64,000 nucleotides of DNA from contig NZ_JBEFNF010000002.1 of assembly GCF_040196175.1 (NCBI RefSeq), positions 62,001-126,000 on the forward strand, read 5' to 3'. The notes below the pieces were generated by a model. The model ran no database searches, was not told the DNA's origin, and was given only the letters and a program-made list of their open reading frames with translations. Both the position numbers and the translations under genes were made by a program. Of the stretch, positions 16,592-24,843 are shown in pieces (positions within the stretch are counted from its first letter, which is position 1; the number at the start of each line of letters is the position of its first letter). This DNA comes from Halospina sp040196175 (lineage in GTDB: Bacteria; Pseudomonadota; Gammaproteobacteria; Pseudomonadales; Oleiphilaceae).

Positions 16592-16858
16592 ATGACAACA
16601 CCAACCGAAAGCCGCCAGCAGAAGATCATTGATGAACTCCGGGGATTCATCCGCAAGGTACTCAGTGAGCCTACCGTGGCTGCACGCTGCATGGAAATTG
16701 CCCGCCAGCATCGCCATGACCGGGACGCGCGGGAGCAGATCGCTTCCGAAATCAGCGCTCAGACCATTGTCCGGATTCCCGAGACTCACAGTGAGGCGGA
16801 TGAGATTTTTCTGGACGTGATCGACGAGGTGCTGGAAGAAGAACAGGCGCTTTACTGA
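16592..16858 (+). CDS. Small helical protein of unknown function
   Basis: 88 residues, preceded by AAAGGAG 6 bases before the ATG, which supports real translation. The sequence is charged and predicted helical, with no cysteine cluster or membrane segment; the C terminus is very acidic (DVIDEVLEEEQ). No family is recognised. It lies about 140 bp downstream of tesB and its last 7 bp overlap the 3' end of the convergent panP gene. Confidence 0.65.
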   Translation: MTTPTESRQQKIIDELRGFIRKVLSEPTVAARCMEIARQHRHDRDAREQIASEISAQTIVRIPETHSEADEIFLDVIDEVLEEEQALY

Positions 16859-18522
16859 GCCGTCTGTTCCGCGCCTTCCATTACTGAGGCCACGGCGGCG
16901 TCCAGTGCCCGGCGCTCCCCTGCGATGCGCTCTTCCCGCGCAATGGCCGCCTGTTCCGCCAGCATGTCACTGAGGATTTCATGGGTGGTCAGCGGGTTGG
17001 CAAGCACCACCCGGAAAACCACGCAGGGATAATGGGCGTGCTGGGCCGGTTCGAGTTGGGTCCGTGATACGAAAGATTTACCCCGCTCGCGCTGGGTTTT
17101 CTGGATGAACCGGGTGATACGGTTGAGGCTGGCGTTGATGCGCTCTGCCGTGGCCTCATCCGCCTGGCTCAATGCCTTCTGGGTACGAACCGGGCTATAA
17201 CGGTATGTCAGGATGTTGAGCTCGGGCTCTGTGATGAGTTCAAAGTCTTCGTGTTCCCGGATCATGGCCGCGAAGGACCGGGCCTTTTCAATGCCCTGAT
17301 CGATGAGGATCTCATACCCCTCCCGCCCGATGATGCGCAGCCCGGAATGGATGAGCATGGCCATGCCGGGTCGTGAGCCTTCCAGCGTGGTGCTGCCCAG
17401 GTCCTTGGAGCCTTTGCGGATGATGTACTGGGCATGATGCTCGATTACGCTCACCGAGGCGGGATTGCGGAACAGAACCATGCCCGCTCCCTGCGGGGTG
17501 TAGAGTTGCTTATGGGCATCAATGGTGACTGAGTCCGCCTTTTCGACCCCCTTGAGCCGGTGGCGGTGCTGGCGGGAAAACAGGGTCGGACCGCCCCAGG
17601 CGGCATCCACATGGAAATGAGCTCCGAACTCTCTGGCGATATCCGCCAGCGGTTCCAATGGGTCCACGTGGCCGGTCTCGGTGGTGCCGGCAATACCCAC
17701 AATTGATAGAACCTTGATCTTCTGTTGCTGGAGCTGCAGGCAGCGGTCGCGCAGCGCATCCGGATCAATGTGGTTGTCGGCATCCGTCGCTACCGGGATA
17801 AGGTTGTCTCGCCCGATACCGAGAACATCGGCCGCTTTGCTGAGCGAGTAGTGTCCCCGCTCGGAGACCAGGATTGCCGCGCCCTCATGCCCGTAGAAGC
17901 GCAAAGCGCGGAACAGCCCTTCACGGTGCACCCCGCGGAATCCACCTTCAGCGGGGAAAGCTTTGTTGCGAGCCACCCAGAGTGCTGTGAGGTTCGCAAC
18001 GGTACCACCCGAGCACATGGCGCCCAACGCGTGATGTGGATCATGCATCCACTCGCGGTACCATGCCTCCTCACAGCCATACACCAGATGGTGCAGCATG
18101 CCCAGAACCTGGCGTTCGAGTGGTGTGAACGCCTTGGAGGTCTCGGTCTTCACCAGGTTCTGGTTGAGGGCGATCATGATCTTTGAAAGCGGCAGCATGA
18201 AGTACGGTAGTGCAGACGTCATGTGGCCTACGAAACTGGGCGAGGCGGTATGGACGGACTGGGAGACCAGCTTGTCCAACAGGAACTGCGCCTGTTCAGA
18301 GACAAAGATGGGCTTTTCAGGAACGCGTGGGTCCTGGAAGTCCCGTTCCATTTCCCCCATTTCCCGTTCCAGAGCCACGATGTGGTCCTGCAGGAAACCG
18401 GTCAGGTTCCGGGAGATATCCTGGTCGAGACGGCTGAGCGCGGAGTCCGGAGCCTCCGGGATCGTGAAGATCCGGTACATCGCCTCGAGACTGGCTTGTG
18501 CGGTTTTTCTCTGGCCGCTCAT
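16852..18522 (-). CDS. panP: PLP-dependent aspartate/glutamate decarboxylase-like protein (PanP type)
   Basis: 556-residue group II amino-acid decarboxylase. The PLP Schiff-base lysine is K338 in TIDAHKQLYTPQG, with D306 in HVDAAWGG pairing with the cofactor nitrogen and an SGGTVANLTAL phosphate-binding region. PanP of Vibrio and relatives makes beta-alanine from aspartate for pantothenate; this protein has the same length and a similar N-terminal region. A glutamate or tyrosine decarboxylase activity cannot be excluded. The ATG at 18522 removes a non-conserved upstream extension. It is divergent from the tubulin-like gene across 230 bp. Confidence 0.8.
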   Translation of the reverse strand: MSGQRKTAQASLEAMYRIFTIPEAPDSALSRLDQDISRNLTGFLQDHIVALEREMGEMERDFQDPRVPEKPIFVSEQAQFLLDKLVSQSVHTASPSFVGHMTSALPYFMLPLSKIMIALNQNLVKTETSKAFTPLERQVLGMLHHLVYGCEEAWYREWMHDPHHALGAMCSGGTVANLTALWVARNKAFPAEGGFRGVHREGLFRALRFYGHEGAAILVSERGHYSLSKAADVLGIGRDNLIPVATDADNHIDPDALRDRCLQLQQQKIKVLSIVGIAGTTETGHVDPLEPLADIAREFGAHFHVDAAWGGPTLFSRQHRHRLKGVEKADSVTIDAHKQLYTPQGAGMVLFRNPASVSVIEHHAQYIIRKGSKDLGSTTLEGSRPGMAMLIHSGLRIIGREGYEILIDQGIEKARSFAAMIREHEDFELITEPELNILTYRYSPVRTQKALSQADEATAERINASLNRITRFIQKTQRERGKSFVSRTQLEPAQHAHYPCVVFRVVLANPLTTHEILSDMLAEQAAIAREERIAGERRALDAAVASVMEGAEQTAQ

Positions 18523-18665
18523 GAATGCTTGGGCTCCGGACTGGTTGCAGGGTGCTTCACTGCAGACACCCCAAAAAGGAAAGTATAAGGACTGAGCCCG
18601 CGCCAGACCAGCACCCGCTGTTCGTAGCCCGGGACGTTGGTGTGTGTCGAATTGCAACCGTTGGA

Positions 18666-18693
18666 TTGCGAATCACGCGGATCACGCTATCTT
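18666..18693 (+). promoter_or_regulatory. Possible sigma-70 promoter of the tubulin-like gene
   Basis: TTGCGA and TATCTT are separated by 16 bp and lie about 60 bp upstream of the ATG at 18754. This is a moderate match in the divergent panP / tubulin-like intergenic region, which otherwise shows nothing distinctive. Confidence 0.35.
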
Positions 18694-18753
18694 GAAAGAG
18701 GGTGAAATTACCGTAACTATTCATGCAGCACGGCGCAGAACAGGTATCAGGTT

Positions 18754-20982
18754 ATGAGCGAGTCGAATACGACGTCCGAGGAAGGGCACACCGGGCAGGC
18801 GACCGAAGAGACCACTGATAACACCAGGAAAGGCCGTTCCGGCCAAGCCAAAAACAGCGGCACCGGTAAGCGCAGCAGCTCGCGTCGACGCTCCGCCAGC
18901 AGCCAGACTACGGCCTCGCCACAGTCATCTTACATGTATTTTACGGAAGAGGATCTTGATCAGATCCTTTCGAATCTGGACGAACTCAGGGCCAAGGTTT
19001 TTCCCAGCACCATTACTGGGGCTGCGCCTGACAAAACCGGTCGCAATGATCAGGTTTTCCCATCGGTATGCCTGATTGGGCTGGGTCGCTGCGGATCCAA
19101 CATCGCGCTGGATGTCGCGGCGCTGGTGCACAGTGCCCGAACCCATTACCTGCAGGAGCTGAACAACGAAGAGCGACGCAGCAGGGAGAAGGAAGTTGGC
19201 CCCGTGCGCTGGATCCGTAACAGCCTCAACCTGCCAACGCCTCACTCGGTGAAGCCGGTCTTCCTGATCGAGCCCATGGTCATGCTCGGGGATCTGGACA
19301 AAGACATCGAGGGACGCATCCAGCTGACGCATAATAAGGAAGACGACAACTACCTGCTGGATGACTACAACAAGCTCAAGATCATGGACCTGTCCGAGGT
19401 GCATGCCGGCGGTGCGGGTAACGCGCCGATTCTCGGGCAGTATCTGGCAAAGATCATCCTGAATAAAGATACCCACCAGTTCAGCAATCAGGACTGGAAA
19501 TACATTCACTCCTACCTGATCGATTCCTGCGGCATCAAGGCTAATCAGTCGCGGCTCTATTTCTACATCTTTTCGGCTGGTGGCGGGACCGGCTCCGGTA
19601 TGGCTTCGGAGTTCGGACTGGCGCAGCAGTACGCTTACATGCGCAAGACGTTTGATCCCAAGCTTGAGGATACAGGCCTTCAGAATCAGGATCATGCCTT
19701 TATCTTTGAGCCCATTTTCACCAGTGGCATCTGCATCCTTCCCAATATCCAGGACAATCGCGTGGAAATGTCCGAGGCGCTGCATATCAACGCGGGCCGG
19801 TTGCTCTGCAAGTACCTCTCCGAGGAGTGGGATTTTTCCTACAACTTCGATGCGGAGGAGACCAGCGATGATAATATGATGAATCGCATTCGACCGTGGA
19901 ACGCCATGATGCTGATCTCCAACGACATCATGCGCTATGCGGAGCAGACGGATGACGGTCGCATTCAGGATGTTGATGTGAATGCCATGGAGAAGTACGC
20001 GAACCAGTACATCTCCCAGCAGATCTTCAACATCCTCACCGCCCAGGCGGTGACCACTGATTACGATGAGGATTACTTCCGCCGTGCCGGCGTTGATATC
20101 GGCGAAACCATCCGCCTGGATGCCAATGATCTGTTTATGAGCCTGGCGGGCCCGGTAGCGGTTGCCTATGCGGAATCCGTGGTGCCAACAGCGCCCCAGG
20201 ATGTCAGCGACCGGCGCCATTTCAACGATGAATCACGGCTGGACATTGATGACCTCTTCTATCGGTCCATCGACCTGCCGCACTTCAATAAGGTAACCCA
20301 GGCCATTGAAGGTGTGAGCCTGTTGCCGATTGAGTCTGAACGCTACCGTGAGCGGCTCAAGCGTTTCCGGGATTCAGGCTATAATGCCGAGACTTTGAGC
20401 GACCTGCACTTTTTCCAGAACTGCTCGTCCATCGTCTCGATCGTGTCGCTGCCCAAGGACTACAAGCTGTCCTACATGGATCTGAATCGCCTAAAGACGC
20501 ATCTGAATGCGCTTTTCCCGAATACCACGCTCAAGCGCTACGCTCTGGTAATCGGGGCTTCAGCGAATCTCTCGCTGACCACTCTGGTGGTGAAGAGCCC
20601 GTGCCTGAGTGATGACTTCCTCACGCTGATCACAGCCTACATCAAGCGCTGTTTCGCCAATGAGCAGACGCGCTTTGATGACACGCTGGACCGGAGCATG
20701 CTCGAGTTTATCCGGAATGAGGAATTCGACGAGTCAATGGTCGATGACATGCTCAACGAGTTCGAGAACCCGGCCAAGATCCTTGATACTAACTGGTATG
20801 CGATCAAGCCGATGTACGAGAAGAAGTACCGCGAGATGTGCCATGACCGGAGCAACTTCGTCTCGATCAACGACATTCGGCTGAACCGGGACAACATCAA
20901 GAAGGCGATCAAGTACCTGCGTGAGATCTACAGGCACCGTATCAGCAAGACCCAGATGATCTCGCTGAACGAGGATCTGTAA
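18754..20982 (+). CDS. Tubulin/FtsZ-like protein of unknown function
   Basis: 742 residues. After a Ser/Thr/Arg-rich, probably disordered N terminus (1-60), a Rossmann-like start VCLIGLGRCGSNIALD (105-120) carries G-x-G-x-x-G-x-N, comparable to the T1 nucleotide loop of FtsZ. A GGAGNAP loop (219-225) could be T3-like, and AGGGTGSG (275-282) is the T4 tubulin/FtsZ signature. An acidic segment DVDVNAM near 405 is where a catalytic T7 loop might fall. About 350 further residues follow, far longer than FtsZ (about 390), with no recognised domain and no membrane segment. This suggests a GTP-binding, possibly filament-forming protein of the divergent bacterial tubulin-like group. Function is unknown; it is monocistronic, divergent from panP and followed by a hairpin terminator. 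Confidence 0.8.
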   Translation: MSESNTTSEEGHTGQATEETTDNTRKGRSGQAKNSGTGKRSSSRRRSASSQTTASPQSSYMYFTEEDLDQILSNLDELRAKVFPSTITGAAPDKTGRNDQVFPSVCLIGLGRCGSNIALDVAALVHSARTHYLQELNNEERRSREKEVGPVRWIRNSLNLPTPHSVKPVFLIEPMVMLGDLDKDIEGRIQLTHNKEDDNYLLDDYNKLKIMDLSEVHAGGAGNAPILGQYLAKIILNKDTHQFSNQDWKYIHSYLIDSCGIKANQSRLYFYIFSAGGGTGSGMASEFGLAQQYAYMRKTFDPKLEDTGLQNQDHAFIFEPIFTSGICILPNIQDNRVEMSEALHINAGRLLCKYLSEEWDFSYNFDAEETSDDNMMNRIRPWNAMMLISNDIMRYAEQTDDGRIQDVDVNAMEKYANQYISQQIFNILTAQAVTTDYDEDYFRRAGVDIGETIRLDANDLFMSLAGPVAVAYAESVVPTAPQDVSDRRHFNDESRLDIDDLFYRSIDLPHFNKVTQAIEGVSLLPIESERYRERLKRFRDSGYNAETLSDLHFFQNCSSIVSIVSLPKDYKLSYMDLNRLKTHLNALFPNTTLKRYALVIGASANLSLTTLVVKSPCLSDDFLTLITAYIKRCFANEQTRFDDTLDRSMLEFIRNEEFDESMVDDMLNEFENPAKILDTNWYAIKPMYEKKYREMCHDRSNFVSINDIRLNRDNIKKAIKYLREIYRHRISKTQMISLNEDL

Positions 20983-20999
20983 GAGGGCTTCTTACAGAT
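20975..20999. terminator. Hairpin terminator after the tubulin-like gene
   Basis: A perfect 9-bp inverted repeat (ATCTGTAAG / CTTACAGAT) with a 7-base loop overlaps the stop codon at 20980-20982. Only a short T-rich tail follows. It sits between convergent genes and may serve both strands. Confidence 0.55.
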
Positions 21000-21003
21000 T
21001 CGT

Positions 21004-21294
21004 TCAGTCGATCTCGACCTCCGTGTCGAGAATCGGGGCGTCAATGCGTGCCAGGATCGCCTTTTCCACTTCCTGCAGGCGATGCTGGAGCAGCTGAGGG
21101 TCCGGTCCGGCGGTTGCCACGCTCCAGGTGGCGAGACCGGGATCGTCCTGGTCGGCGATCTCGGCCACCGCCAGATCCGGTTGTTTCCCCCAGATCCGGC
21201 GCATGGCCGCGAACACGCGCCTCTTGTCCCGCACGGTGTCACACCCATAGACCTGGAATCGCAGGGTCATGACGGCAATATGCGGGTGTTCCAT
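21004..21294 (-). CDS. DUF503 family protein
   Basis: 96-residue member of the DUF503 (YlxP-like) family, recognised by the CDTVRDKRRVFAAM segment corresponding to the family's SLKDKR motif and by VAEIADQD. Function is not established; in Firmicutes the family is encoded near ribosome-maturation genes. GGAGG lies five bases upstream of the ATG, which overlaps the acyl-CoA dehydrogenase stop (TGATG), so translation is coupled to that gene. Confidence 0.8.
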   Translation of the reverse strand: MEHPHIAVMTLRFQVYGCDTVRDKRRVFAAMRRIWGKQPDLAVAEIADQDDPGLATWSVATAGPDPQLLQHRLQEVEKAILARIDAPILDTEVEID

Positions 21295-22979
21295 CAATCC
21301 TCCATGTTCGGAGTGGCGCGCTCGATAATGGCGGCGCAGTCGACATCGTCCGGCAGGTTGCCGAACTGAAAGTGATCGCGCTGGCGCAGGCGGCCAGCGC
21401 AGAAGCCTTTCGCCACGGTCTGGCTGTCACCCCGCAGCAGCAAAGACGCCTGGATGGCGAGCGCCATGCGGTCTGTCAGGTTGCGGGCGCGGTACTCCAG
21501 GTTGTCGCTGTGGCGGAACTCGCGCTCCAGCTCGCTGGTAAACGTATCGAAGTCCGCATGCATCCCCTGGGCGCGGTTCACTTCCGCGAAGAAACTGTCG
21601 AGCACGCCCGGTTCCTTCTTCATGGCCCGCAGAACATCCAGGCACTGGACGTTGCCACTGCCCTCCCAGATGGCATTGACCGGTGATTCGCGCAGCAGCC
21701 GGGGCATGATGCAGTCCTCCATTAAACCGCTGCCGCCGATACATTCCATGGCTTCATAGGCGTGCTGGGGAGTGCGCTTGCAGATCCAGTACTTGCCTAC
21801 GGCGGTAACCAGGCGTACGAGGTTGCGTTCCTCCGGATCATGCTGGTTGTCCATTGCGCGAGCCATGCGCATGCTCAGGGCCACAGAGCCTTCGCTCTCC
21901 AGTGCCAGGTCGGCCAGCACATTCTGCATCAGCGGCTGCTGGTTGAGACGGCCACCGAAGGCGTCGCGCCAGGCGCAGTGGTGCAGAGCCTGGGCGGCGG
22001 CCTGGCGCTGGCCGGAAGCCGAACCGATCATGCAGTCGTAGCGGGTCATTGCCACCATTTCAATAATGGTGGCTACGCCCCGGCCTTCGTCGCCCACCAT
22101 CCAGGCATGGGCGCCACGCAGCTCCGCTTCACTTGAGGCATTGGCCACATTGCCCATCTTGTTCTTGAGGCGCTGGATCTGCATCGCATTCTTGGTGCCG
22201 TCAGGCCGCCAGCGCGGCATAAGGAAGCAGCTCAGGCCACCGGGCGCCTGGGCCAGGACCAGGAAAGCATCGCTCATGGGCGCTGAAACAAACCACTTGT
22301 GTCCCACCAGCTGGTAGGCCTTGCCCGGACCCTGTTCTGACAACGGGTAGGCTTTGGTGGTGTTGGCGCGCACATCCGAACCACCCTGTTTTTCGGTCAT
22401 GGCCATGCCGATGGTGACTGCCTGCTTTTCGGAATCCGGGACATTGCGCGGATCGTAATGGCGATTGAGAATTTTGGGCAGCCAGTATTCAGCCAGCTCA
22501 GGCTGTTTTTTGAGCGCTGGTACACACGCAAAGGTCATGGTGAGCGGGCAGCAGTGCGCGGCTTCGACCTGGCCGTGCATGTAATAGCGTGCCGCCCGGG
22601 CCACATGCGCCCCCTCGCCGGGATCGGTCCAGGGCGCGCTCTGGAGTCCCCCCTCCAGCCCCATGGTCATGAGCTCATGATAGGCAGGATGGAAGCGGAC
22701 CTCGTCGATACGGTGACCAAAGCGGTCATGGGGATAGAACTCTGGCTTATTGGCGTTGGCACTGTGCCCGAGTTCGATAACGTCTGAACGCCCGGTTATG
22801 GCGCCGTAGACGTCGAGTTCGCTCTCCGCCCAGTTGGCGCCTTCACGCCGCACTGCTTCCTGAAGGGCGCGATCTTCGCGGTAAAGGTTGTAGTTCTCCA
22901 GAGCCGGCGGCTGATTGAAGACCTCGTGGGTGTCCGCCAGGAAAGCGCTGTCCTGGTTGCTGTCAAAGGGTGTATTCAT
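21294..22979 (-). CDS. AidB-like acyl-CoA dehydrogenase
   Basis: 561-residue FAD acyl-CoA dehydrogenase of the AidB/isovaleryl-type branch, with the AMTEKQGGSDVRANTT flavin-binding segment, the HKWFVSAPMSDAFLVLAQ beta-domain stretch and YEAMECIGGSGLMEDCIMPRLLRESPVNAIWEGSGNV near the C-terminal third, the last containing the RExPVNxIWEG signature. AidB is known from the E. coli Ada alkylation response, but here the TetR regulator upstream and a DUF503 gene downstream suggest fatty- or branched-acyl metabolism instead. GGGAGGA precedes the ATG at 22979, 4 bp after the TetR stop. Confidence 0.9.
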   Translation of the reverse strand: MNTPFDSNQDSAFLADTHEVFNQPPALENYNLYREDRALQEAVRREGANWAESELDVYGAITGRSDVIELGHSANANKPEFYPHDRFGHRIDEVRFHPAYHELMTMGLEGGLQSAPWTDPGEGAHVARAARYYMHGQVEAAHCCPLTMTFACVPALKKQPELAEYWLPKILNRHYDPRNVPDSEKQAVTIGMAMTEKQGGSDVRANTTKAYPLSEQGPGKAYQLVGHKWFVSAPMSDAFLVLAQAPGGLSCFLMPRWRPDGTKNAMQIQRLKNKMGNVANASSEAELRGAHAWMVGDEGRGVATIIEMVAMTRYDCMIGSASGQRQAAAQALHHCAWRDAFGGRLNQQPLMQNVLADLALESEGSVALSMRMARAMDNQHDPEERNLVRLVTAVGKYWICKRTPQHAYEAMECIGGSGLMEDCIMPRLLRESPVNAIWEGSGNVQCLDVLRAMKKEPGVLDSFFAEVNRAQGMHADFDTFTSELEREFRHSDNLEYRARNLTDRMALAIQASLLLRGDSQTVAKGFCAGRLRQRDHFQFGNLPDDVDCAAIIERATPNMED

Positions 22980-22983
22980 TGTT

Positions 22984-23607
22984 CTATCCTCCCGGTGTTC
23001 GTACGGCCTGCAGGCAGAGCTGTACGATGTCATGGATCAGCTGCTCGGCGTGCTCCTGGTGCAGCCCGTCCGCAGCGGGCGACAGGGGCCCGACCAGTGC
23101 CTCGGCAATAGCGCCGACAGTAGCGGCACTGCTGAGTTTGGGGTTCTGGTCCGGGCGGAAGCATCCCTCACGCATCCCCCGGATCAGTGCTTTCTCAAAG
23201 CGCTCCGCGTAAGCCTGGCGGTAACGAAGGCGTTGTTCATCAACTACGGGGTCCACGGGCTCAGCAATCAGCGCCCAGGCCATGGTGGGCCGGCGGAGGG
23301 CGCGTCGGGCAAAGACTTCCAGCGCTTCGGCCATTGCCTGGTCAGCCGGGTTTGTGGCATCCAGAACCTCACCAACGCGGTGGACTTCAACCTCGGTAGC
23401 GCGCCGGAATACTTCTGCGAAGAGCTCGCTCTTGGAGTCAAAGTGGCGGTAGACGGAGCCAATGGCAACGCCGGATTCCTCGGCAACGCGGGCTACCGAA
23501 GCGGCACCAAAACCACCGGATGCGACCAGCTCGTGGGCCTGAGCCAGGATGCGCTGGCGCGTTGCTTCCTTGCGCGCCCGCATGCGTGGCGTTTCGCGAT
23601 AAGCCAT
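22984..23607 (-). CDS. TetR-family transcriptional regulator
   Basis: 207 residues with a typical N-terminal TetR helix-turn-helix (AGGFGAASVARVAEESGVAIGSVYRHFDSKSELFAEVF region, about 28-66) and a helical ligand-binding C-terminal domain. AGGAG precedes the ATG at 23607; upstream in-frame codons are not conserved. It is the first gene of an operon with the AidB-like dehydrogenase and DUF503 gene and probably senses an acyl-CoA or related ligand to control them. No clear palindromic operator is visible before it. Confidence 0.9.
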   Translation of the reverse strand: MAYRETPRMRARKEATRQRILAQAHELVASGGFGAASVARVAEESGVAIGSVYRHFDSKSELFAEVFRRATEVEVHRVGEVLDATNPADQAMAEALEVFARRALRRPTMAWALIAEPVDPVVDEQRLRYRQAYAERFEKALIRGMREGCFRPDQNPKLSSAATVGAIAEALVGPLSPAADGLHQEHAEQLIHDIVQLCLQAVRTPGG

Positions 23608-23820
23608 GGGTGCTCCTGAACCCCGACAGTATGTAACAATTGAAGCAAAGTTCACTTCTTCGGGCAAGGTTTATCAGAAACGATTGGAATGACCGCAAAA
23701 AGTCGGGCACAAGGCCGGGCTGAAGAGTCTAGGGGTCGATGGTGGGATAATGCACGCCTTGCGCAACCTCTCTGGCATAATGCTGTTATGTATCCGGATC
23801 ACCAGCAACAGGAGGCAGCC

Positions 23821-24834
23821 TTGAGCCGCAACAGCCGAGCGTTCCCTGCAACCCGCATGCGTCGCAATCGCCGTGACGCGTTTTCGCGCCGGCTGGTGCG
23901 CGAGGCCCGCCTGAGCGTCGATGACCTGATCTATCCGGTGTTCGTGCTTCCTGGTCAGGGCCAGACAGAGGCGGTCCCTTCCATGCCCGGGATTGAACGC
24001 CACAGCATTGACCGTCTTCTGGCTCACCTGGAAGAAGTGGTTGAGCTTGGCATACCGGCGGTGGCCCTGTTTCCGGTAACGCCTGCCGAGTGCAAGAGTA
24101 CGGATGCCGCCGAGGCCTGGAATTCGAATGGCCTGGCCCAGCAGGCGGTTCGGGCTATTAAGCAGCGCTTCCCGGAGCTGGGCGTCATGACGGACGTGGC
24201 CCTGGATCCTTTCACAAGCCATGGCCAGGACGGGATCATCGACGACAGCGGCTATGTCTTAAATGATGAGACGCTGGTTGCGCTGGTGCGCCAGGCGGTT
24301 TCCCATGCCCGTGCCGGGGCGGATGTGGTGGCCCCCTCGGATATGATGGACGGGCGCATTGGGGTCATCCGCGAGGCGCTTGAGGATGAAGGTTATGTGA
24401 ACACCCGGATCATGGCCTATTCTGCTAAGTACGCCTCCAGCTACTATGGGCCATTCCGGGATGCGGTGGGCTCAGCGGCCAGTCTGGGCGGCGGTGACAA
24501 ACGGACCTACCAGATGGATCCGGGAAATCTCGACGAGGCACTGGAAGAGGTGGCGCTGGATCTGGGCGAGGGCGCGGATATGGTTATGGTCAAGCCCGGC
24601 ATGCCCTATCTAGACGTTATCAACCAGGTCCGCAACGAATTCCGGGTGCCGGTTTTTGCCTATCAGGTCAGTGGTGAGTACGCCATGCACATGGCAGCTG
24701 GCGAAAAGGGCTGGCTGGACGCCGAAGCTGTGATGATGGAAAGCCTGACCGCGCTGCGCCGGGCTGGCGCCGATGCCATACTCACCTACTTCGCGCTCCG
24801 AGCGGCGCGCATTCTGAGAGGCACCAATGGATAA
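23821..24834 (+). CDS. hemB: Delta-aminolevulinic acid dehydratase (porphobilinogen synthase)
   Basis: 337 residues; joins two 5-aminolevulinate molecules to porphobilinogen, feeding haem and the corrinoid pathway. Active-site lysines lie in YSAKYASSYYGPFRDA and MVKPGMPYLD, and the VAPSDMMDGR segment is diagnostic. The start appears to be TTG at 23821: AGGAGG is five bases upstream and the resulting length and N terminus (SRNSRAFPATRMRRNRRD) match the family. An ATG at 23788 without a ribosome site would give 348 residues. ppk1 starts 9 bp after the stop. Confidence 0.95.
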   Translation: MSRNSRAFPATRMRRNRRDAFSRRLVREARLSVDDLIYPVFVLPGQGQTEAVPSMPGIERHSIDRLLAHLEEVVELGIPAVALFPVTPAECKSTDAAEAWNSNGLAQQAVRAIKQRFPELGVMTDVALDPFTSHGQDGIIDDSGYVLNDETLVALVRQAVSHARAGADVVAPSDMMDGRIGVIREALEDEGYVNTRIMAYSAKYASSYYGPFRDAVGSAASLGGGDKRTYQMDPGNLDEALEEVALDLGEGADMVMVKPGMPYLDVINQVRNEFRVPVFAYQVSGEYAMHMAAGEKGWLDAEAVMMESLTALRRAGADAILTYFALRAARILRGTNG

Positions 24835-24843
24835 GGATGCATC

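Noticed and set aside
18925..20220. 431-residue open frame antisense to the tubulin-like gene
   Set aside because: It has no ribosome site or recognisable motif, and the opposite frame has clear conserved motifs. It is a codon-bias shadow.
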